From a virus: 33,258 nucleotides of DNA. A model generated the notes under the pieces. The model had not been told where the DNA came from. It searched no databases and saw nothing but the letters and a program-made list of their open reading frames with translations. Within the stretch, counting starts at the first letter, position 1; each line of letters opens with the position of its first letter. The stretch is from positions 1 through 33,258 of the IMG/VR virus record IMGVR_UViG_3300025648_000053, one strand, 5' to 3'. The position numbers were made by a program, and so were the translations under genes. Positions 29,271 through 33,258 of this stretch are shown piece after piece.

Positions 29271-30578
29271 ATGGCTAATAACCTTCTGACTATCAGCCAG
29301 ATCACGAACGAGGGCCTGATGGTCCTTGAGAACGATCTGGTATTCGCTGACCACTGCAATCGGCAGTACGCATCACAGTTCGCTCTCAGCGGGGCGAAAG
29401 TGGGCTATACCGTGTCCGTCCGCAAGCCCCCGCGCTACATCGGCACGACTGGTCCTGCGCTCAACGTGGAAGACACAGTTGAGTCGTATGTGCCCGTGAC
29501 GCTTTCAACCCAATTCCACGTTGACGTGCAATTCACGACCGCCGATTTGGCGACCAGCGTGGATCTGTTCAAAGAGCGTGTGATCAACCCGGCTGTTGCT
29601 GCGGTTGCCAACAAGATCGACCGCGACGGTCTGACCTACGCCTACCAGAACGCGCCGAATGCCGTGGGTACGCCGGGGACGCCTCCTGCGTCGTTCCTGT
29701 CGTTCACCCTCGCGGGTGCGATTTTGGACGGTGAAGCCGCGCCCCGTGACGGTTCGCGTGTCGTCATCCTTGATCCGTTCAGCATGGCTTACGCGCAGGA
29801 CAGCGTGAAGGGTCTCTTCAACCCACAGGCGCAGGTCGCTGAGCAGATTGAAAAGGGTCTCGTTGCGAAGCAGTTCGCTGGCTTTGACTGGTACATGGAC
29901 CAGAACGTCGTGTCGTACACCGTTGGCGCTCAGGGCGGTACGCCGACCCTCGCCAACAACACGTCGTCCTGCTGGTTGGCTTCGGGTACGGCGCTCAACG
30001 GTCTTGTGCAGTCCACGGGCTGGACGGCGGCTGCGGCTGCGCGCCTCACGGTCGGTGACATCATCACCGTTTCAGGCGTGTACGCTGCCAACCCGCAAAA
30101 CCGTGGCGCATACGGTTCTAACCGTCAGCGTCAGTTCGTCGTGATCCCGCCACAGGCGACGATCTCAAACGGTTCGTACAACTCAACCACGGGCGTCTAC
30201 TCGTCGTCGTCGGGTGGCTTGTTGGACTTCTACGTCCGCAACGTCGGCATCTACGGCGGTCAGTTCCAGAACATCACGGCGCAGCCAGCGAGCAATGCCG
30301 CGATTCAGGTCTGGGGCAGCGCGTCGGGCGCGTCGGCTGGTGTCGTCACTCCGCAGAATATTGCCATGCACCGCGACGCCTTCGCGCTCGCGTTTGCTGA
30401 CCTTGATCTGCCGGGCGGCGTTGACATGGCGGCTCGCGCCGTTGACGAGGAGGCTGGCATCAACTTCCGTGTTGTGCGCCAGTACACGATAAACAACGAC
30501 TCGTTGCCGACTCGTTTTGACGTGTTGTACGGCTATGCGGGTCTGTACCCGGAACTTGCCGTGCGAATCGCTGGCTAA
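29271..30578 (+). CDS. Major capsid protein (P22 coat family)
   Basis: The 435-residue protein has P22 coat-family marks: LMVLENDLVFADHCNRQYAS, VGYTVSVRKPPRYIG, HVDVQFTTADLATSVDLFKE, RVINPAVAAVANKIDRDGLT, and the late MHRDAFALAFADLDLP. Length equals P22 gp5 (430). The region SCWLASGTALNGLVQSTGWT to GAYGSNRQRQF includes the insertion-domain position. A ribosome-binding GGAG (29259-29262) lies in a short stem GCTC/GAGC. The product builds the icosahedral head. Confidence 0.93.
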   Translation: MANNLLTISQITNEGLMVLENDLVFADHCNRQYASQFALSGAKVGYTVSVRKPPRYIGTTGPALNVEDTVESYVPVTLSTQFHVDVQFTTADLATSVDLFKERVINPAVAAVANKIDRDGLTYAYQNAPNAVGTPGTPPASFLSFTLAGAILDGEAAPRDGSRVVILDPFSMAYAQDSVKGLFNPQAQVAEQIEKGLVAKQFAGFDWYMDQNVVSYTVGAQGGTPTLANNTSSCWLASGTALNGLVQSTGWTAAAAARLTVGDIITVSGVYAANPQNRGAYGSNRQRQFVVIPPQATISNGSYNSTTGVYSSSSGGLLDFYVRNVGIYGGQFQNITAQPASNAAIQVWGSASGASAGVVTPQNIAMHRDAFALAFADLDLPGGVDMAARAVDEEAGINFRVVRQYTINNDSLPTRFDVLYGYAGLYPELAVRIAG

Positions 30579-30584
30579 TCATTT

Positions 30585-30604
30585 GGGGCGTGTAACAGCG
30601 CCCC
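30585..30604 (+). terminator. Intergenic hairpin 1 after coat gene
   Basis: GGGGCG-TGTAACAG-CGCCCC, followed by TTCCTATTT. 6-bp G+C stem; shares the loop part GTAACAG with hairpin 2. Possible partial terminator or 3'-end stabiliser for coat mRNA. Confidence 0.6.
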
Positions 30605-30628
30605 TTCCTATTTCTGAGGTAATTCAAA

Positions 30629-31126
30629 ATGGCTAATCCGGGTCCGGCTTCGGTCACCACTTCCAACACTCAGTTGGTCGCCACGAACCAGACGTATACG
30701 GCATCTCCGACTCTTCCGGTGGGCGCTAACCTGCTCCGCTTGTTGGGTTCGGCGCGTGGCGTGAGCGTCGGTGCGACGGGCGATGCGGCTGTCATCCCCA
30801 TGAACCTCGTCGGTACGTTCAGCGTGTATCAGGTCATCGTGACCAACGCGCAGTTGGCTGGCGTATCGGGTTCGATCGCCACCTCGGCGTTCGGCGTTTT
30901 CACGGCGTCTGGCGCTGGTGGTACTGCCATCGTCGCCAACGCTGCGAACACGACCAACACGTCTAACAACGTCGTCAACCAGCGCACGGTCGCTGCGACC
31001 ACGGCGTTCTCTACGACGGGTCTGGCTCCGTTCACGGCGGCGACTCCTAACCTGTACTTGAACGTCGGCACGGCGGTTTCGACCGGAACGTGTGACGTAT
31101 TCATTTACGGTTACGACCTGACGTAA
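30629..31126 (+). CDS. Putative head decoration / structural protein
   Basis: The 165-residue protein follows GAGGTAA. It is an all-beta, A/T/N/G-rich protein (ANLLRLLGSARGVSVGATGD, VYQVIVTNAQLAG, TPNLYLNVGTAVSTGTCDVF) with no membrane part. It lies directly after coat, where decoration or head-fibre genes often are. No family recognised. Confidence 0.6.
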   Translation: MANPGPASVTTSNTQLVATNQTYTASPTLPVGANLLRLLGSARGVSVGATGDAAVIPMNLVGTFSVYQVIVTNAQLAGVSGSIATSAFGVFTASGAGGTAIVANAANTTNTSNNVVNQRTVAATTAFSTTGLAPFTAATPNLYLNVGTAVSTGTCDVFIYGYDLT

Positions 31127-31131
31127 TCCAC

Positions 31132-31153
31132 AGGGCCGGGTAACAGCGGCCCT
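31132..31153 (+). terminator. Intergenic hairpin 2
   Basis: AGGGCCG-GGTAACAG-CGGCCCT followed by TCTTT. 7-bp stem; loop GTAACAG as in hairpin 1. Lies directly upstream of the AAGGAG of the next gene. Confidence 0.62.
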
Positions 31154-31170
31154 TCTTTAAGGAGAAACTT

Positions 31171-31536
31171 ATGCCGGGTGGTACTACCGTCCAAACGGGC
31201 AATGTGAAACTTCAGACCATGCTGGGATGGGCGGCGAATACGTTCGCGTATCCTGCTGTTGGTGCAAATACGACTGCGATCCAGACGTACAGCGTTCCGG
31301 GTCTTCTTCCGAATGATCTTGTTGACGTTCAGTTGCAGGGTCATCAGGCGGGTCTTTCGGTGTCAAGCGCATGGTGCGCGGCTGCGGGTACTTTGACTGT
31401 CCAATGGGTCAACAGCACGGCAACTCCGGTGACGGCGAGTAACTTCCCGGCGTCCATCGTGTTGATCGTGTCTCGCTTTGAAGATGCCAACATCGGTCTC
31501 CCGGGATCACCCCCGTGGTTACAGGCAATCGTCTGA
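31171..31536 (+). CDS. Small virion-type hypothetical protein
   Basis: The 121-residue protein has a strong AAGGAG site. It is beta-rich (AIQTYSVPGLLPNDLVDVQL, GTLTVQWVNSTATPVTASNF, ASIVLIVSRFED). It lies between coat-linked and gp4-like genes, each separated by a hairpin. Head decoration or head-tail role is possible. No family recognised. Confidence 0.6.
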   Translation: MPGGTTVQTGNVKLQTMLGWAANTFAYPAVGANTTAIQTYSVPGLLPNDLVDVQLQGHQAGLSVSSAWCAAAGTLTVQWVNSTATPVTASNFPASIVLIVSRFEDANIGLPGSPPWLQAIV

Positions 31537-31542
31537 ACTTGT

Positions 31543-31562
31543 CCCCCGGGTCACACCGGGGG
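31543..31562 (+). terminator. Intergenic hairpin 3
   Basis: CCCCCGG-GTCACA-CCGGGGG followed by TCTTTCT. 7-bp G+C stem between the small virion gene and the gp4-like gene. Confidence 0.62.
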
Positions 31563-31580
31563 TCTTTCTAGGGGCTTTAG

Positions 31581-32540
31581 ATGGCTGCTACGACGACATC
31601 GGCGCTAGACCTGATTACGGGTGCGCTGCGGAACATCAACGCTCTGGAAGCCGGGGAAACGCCTTCCGCGCAGGATTCCGCTGATGCCCTGATGGTCCTA
31701 AACGACCTGATCGAAGCATGGTCAATGGACAAGTTGATCGTGTTCTCGTCGGTGGAGAACGTGCTGACGTTCGTCCCGGGTCAGAATCAGTACACGGTCG
31801 GCAACCCCGTCGGCGGCACGTTCACGGGTACGCTCGTGAGCGGATCTCCGACCATTTCGGGTGTGACCCCACCGTCCAACCTCGTCGTGGGCGGTACGCT
31901 GACGGACGTGCAGTCGGCAATCCCGTCTGGCACGACGATCGTCTCCATTGGCACGACGACCATCACGATGAGCGCAAACGCTCTCCAGACGGTCTCAACG
32001 CCCGAGACCATCACCTATACCACCCCGGGCAATTTTGCCATTGCGCGACCTCTGCGGATCACCAACGCCTATACCCGCATCACCTCGTCGGGTACGAGCC
32101 AGTTGGACTACACGATGGAGATCGGCAACCGGGACAAATATGCGTCGTTCGGTCTCAAGAACCTTCCGGGGCCGTGGCCGACGTTTGTCTATTACGACCC
32201 GACGTTCCCCATCGGCAACCTGTACTTCTATCCTGCGCCGTCTCAGGCGGGTCAGTTGCACCTTTGGACGGACACGATCCTGACGGACTTCAGCAACCTC
32301 AACCAATCGGTTAACCTTCCGCAGGGCTACGCCCGGGCGTTGAAGAAGAACTTGGCGTTGGAGTTGGCTCCCGAGTATGGGAAAGCCCCCGGGGCGCTGC
32401 TCGTCAAACAGGCGGCAGAGAGCAAAATGGCGATCAGGAATCTCAACATGGAACCCGTAGTTACGGCGTTCTTTGATAACGACATCGTGCGATCAAAGCG
32501 GCGTGATGCTGGCTGGATTATGCACGGTGGCTTCCGCTAA
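31581..32540 (+). CDS. P22 gp4-like head-completion / tail accessory protein
   Basis: The 319-residue protein opens LDLITGALRNINALEAGETP, SAQDSADALMVLNDLIEAWS, FVPGQNQYTVG, the signature of the gp4 family that binds below the portal. The second half (RPLRITNAYTRI, YTMEIGNRDKYASF, PTFVYYDPTFPIGNLYFYPA, LELAPEYGKAPG) also fits. P22 gp4 has 166 residues; the excess is partly an inserted beta segment at about 75-150 (GSPTISGVTPPSNLVVGGTL). Order coat to gp4 agrees with P22. Confidence 0.87.
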   Translation: MAATTTSALDLITGALRNINALEAGETPSAQDSADALMVLNDLIEAWSMDKLIVFSSVENVLTFVPGQNQYTVGNPVGGTFTGTLVSGSPTISGVTPPSNLVVGGTLTDVQSAIPSGTTIVSIGTTTITMSANALQTVSTPETITYTTPGNFAIARPLRITNAYTRITSSGTSQLDYTMEIGNRDKYASFGLKNLPGPWPTFVYYDPTFPIGNLYFYPAPSQAGQLHLWTDTILTDFSNLNQSVNLPQGYARALKKNLALELAPEYGKAPGALLVKQAAESKMAIRNLNMEPVVTAFFDNDIVRSKRRDAGWIMHGGFR

Positions 32541-32555
32541 TTAGGAGCGTTTGAA

Positions 32556-32933
32556 ATGTCGTATAACCAAGGGCCGGGACCGTCAGTCAGTCAGACCGCA
32601 AATGACCCGGTAGCCACGCAGTCCTACGTCAACAACCTGACGATGAACTCGGTCACCTTCCCGTACACCACGGTGGCGACCGACATCGGGACGTGCATCT
32701 ACTCGGGATCTGGCACAAACACGGTGACGATCGGCTCGGGCTACGCGACCAACGCGATGCTCTCGTTCGTCAATATGTCCGCGAATGCCATGACGATCGC
32801 CAGCGCATCGGACACGGTGTATCTGGCGGGTCTGGGTAGCACGGGCAACCGCACGTTGGGTCAGTATGGCGTGGCGACTGCGGTGAAGATGCCGAGCGGC
32901 GCGTGGATCATCAGCGGAGTTAACCTGACGTGA
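32556..32933 (+). CDS. Fibre-base protein with conserved C-terminal beta domain
   Basis: The 125-residue protein follows AGGAG. After a short N-terminus (MSYNQGPGPSVSQTANDPVA) it is almost only the beta domain that ends the fibre at 9030-9992: GSTGNRTLGQYGVATAVKMP...GVNLT against GGTGNRTLAQYGKATAQKVA...GVGLT. Its TGA overlaps a GTG start of the next tail gene, just as in the other locus. It probably caps or connects tail appendages. Confidence 0.65.
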   Translation: MSYNQGPGPSVSQTANDPVATQSYVNNLTMNSVTFPYTTVATDIGTCIYSGSGTNTVTIGSGYATNAMLSFVNMSANAMTIASASDTVYLAGLGSTGNRTLGQYGVATAVKMPSGAWIISGVNLT

Positions 32934-33258
32934 GGCCGATTAGTCGCCTCATGGCATCGGGTGGCGGCGGTGCAGCGTTCTCAGCGAACTTTGTCAGCAA
33001 CCCTACGTTGCCACAGGGCGCTACGTTCTCCCGTGGCACGGTTGCGACCCAGTACAACTCGTCTGGGCTGTTGCAGTATGCGCCGTCGAACTTGTTGTTG
33101 CAGAGTCAGGCGTTAAACCTAAGTCCTTGGATAACGCAACCAAATGTCACGCTGACTTCAACAAATACAGGCGTGGCTCCTGACGGTACGTTAACAGCAA
33201 GTTTGTGGACGTTTTCTGGTACGTCTAACAATAGCATTTATCAAAGTTATAACACCGC
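32930..33258 (+). CDS. Tail fibre/appendage protein, N-terminal fragment (3' cut by window edge)
   Basis: Starts at GTG 32930 in a GTGA overlap and is open to the window end (109 residues). The sequence FSANFVSNPTLPQGATFSRG, then LLQYAPSNLLLQSQALNLSP, WITQPNVTLTSTNTGVAPDG is typical of phage and virion proteins that go on to carbohydrate-binding beta-sandwich and LamG domains. With the fragment at 1-297 it would form one tail gene on a circular map. The last base pair is two bases into a codon. Confidence 0.65.
   Translation, partial: MRPISRLMASGGGGAAFSANFVSNPTLPQGATFSRGTVATQYNSSGLLQYAPSNLLLQSQALNLSPWITQPNVTLTSTNTGVAPDGTLTASLWTFSGTSNNSIYQSYNT

Noticed and set aside
1-33258. Diversity-generating retroelement or retron
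   Set aside because: No reverse-transcriptase motif (YxDD type) and no template/variable repeat pair was seen near the fibre genes. The fibre-end similarity is an ordinary paralogous domain.
1-33258. tRNA genes and integrase attachment sites
   Set aside because: No cloverleaf was recognised in the few intergenic stretches and no integrase gene was found. Hairpins at 28113-28210 do not form a tRNA.

Overview
The window is most of the genome of a tailed phage of the P22-like podovirus type, with a Gram-negative, probably proteobacterial, host. The evidence is a complete P22-style head set in order (small and large terminase, portal, scaffold, P22-type coat, gp4-like and gp10-like proteins), three ejection-type proteins, a short-tail fibre set and a GH24 endolysin with a GTA-type holin. 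No rRNA, tRNA, CRISPR array, insertion sequence or integrase was seen. The window begins inside the 3' end of a tail-protein gene and ends inside the 5' part of a tail-protein gene. P22 order (gp4 then gp10) continues across the two ends, so this is probably a circular, or circularly permuted, map opened inside one tail gene. A plain end-to-end join is out of frame, so some bases are probably missing.

Layout. 1-9024 (+): end of a tail protein, gp10-like DNA-stabilisation protein, small virion-type proteins, a sulfotransferase-like and a cupin-like protein, then three ejection-type proteins. 9030-10597 (+): fibre with a tailspike-like head-binding domain and a glycine-rich tip or adhesin. 10609-12396 (+): lysis region (small membrane protein, lysozyme, 3-TM holin, a free-standing PAS-domain protein, a tail-anchored coiled-coil membrane protein). 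12415-17972 (-): early leftward operon of short, mostly overlapping genes: DUF1367-like, micro-proteins, CsrA, a cytosine-5 DNA methyltransferase split into two ORFs, a winged-helix protein, a PAPS-reductase-like PP-loop protein, a DEDD exonuclease, an SSB-like protein and small proteins. 17973-18131: control region with two outward-facing promoters and three operators. 18132-20529 (+): early rightward operon: Cro-sized HTH regulator, lambda O-like initiator with iterons inside the gene, P-like loader, RuvC-like resolvase and a Q-like late activator. 20596-33258 (+): late head genes: four small proteins (one extremely His-rich), a GroES-like co-chaperonin, terminase, portal, an ADP-ribosyltransferase / ADP-ribosyltransferase / ParB-like cassette, a structured intergenic RNA region, scaffold, coat, three small or accessory head and tail proteins and the start of a tail fibre.

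How it works together (inference). The HTH protein probably binds TCCATTAAYGGA sites lying in the spacers of both early promoters, as lambda Cro does, but no CI-type repressor gene or integrase is visible. The O-like protein probably binds iterons inside its own gene and recruits the P-like loader. The Q-like protein then turns on the late genes. Accessory genes that may act on the host or on assembly are CsrA, the GroES-like protein, two ART-like proteins, a PAS protein, a split DNA methyltransferase and two proteins related to sulfur-nucleotide chemistry. A hairpin presenting GGAG in its loop covers the ribosome-binding site and start of the scaffold gene and could be a target of the phage's own CsrA.
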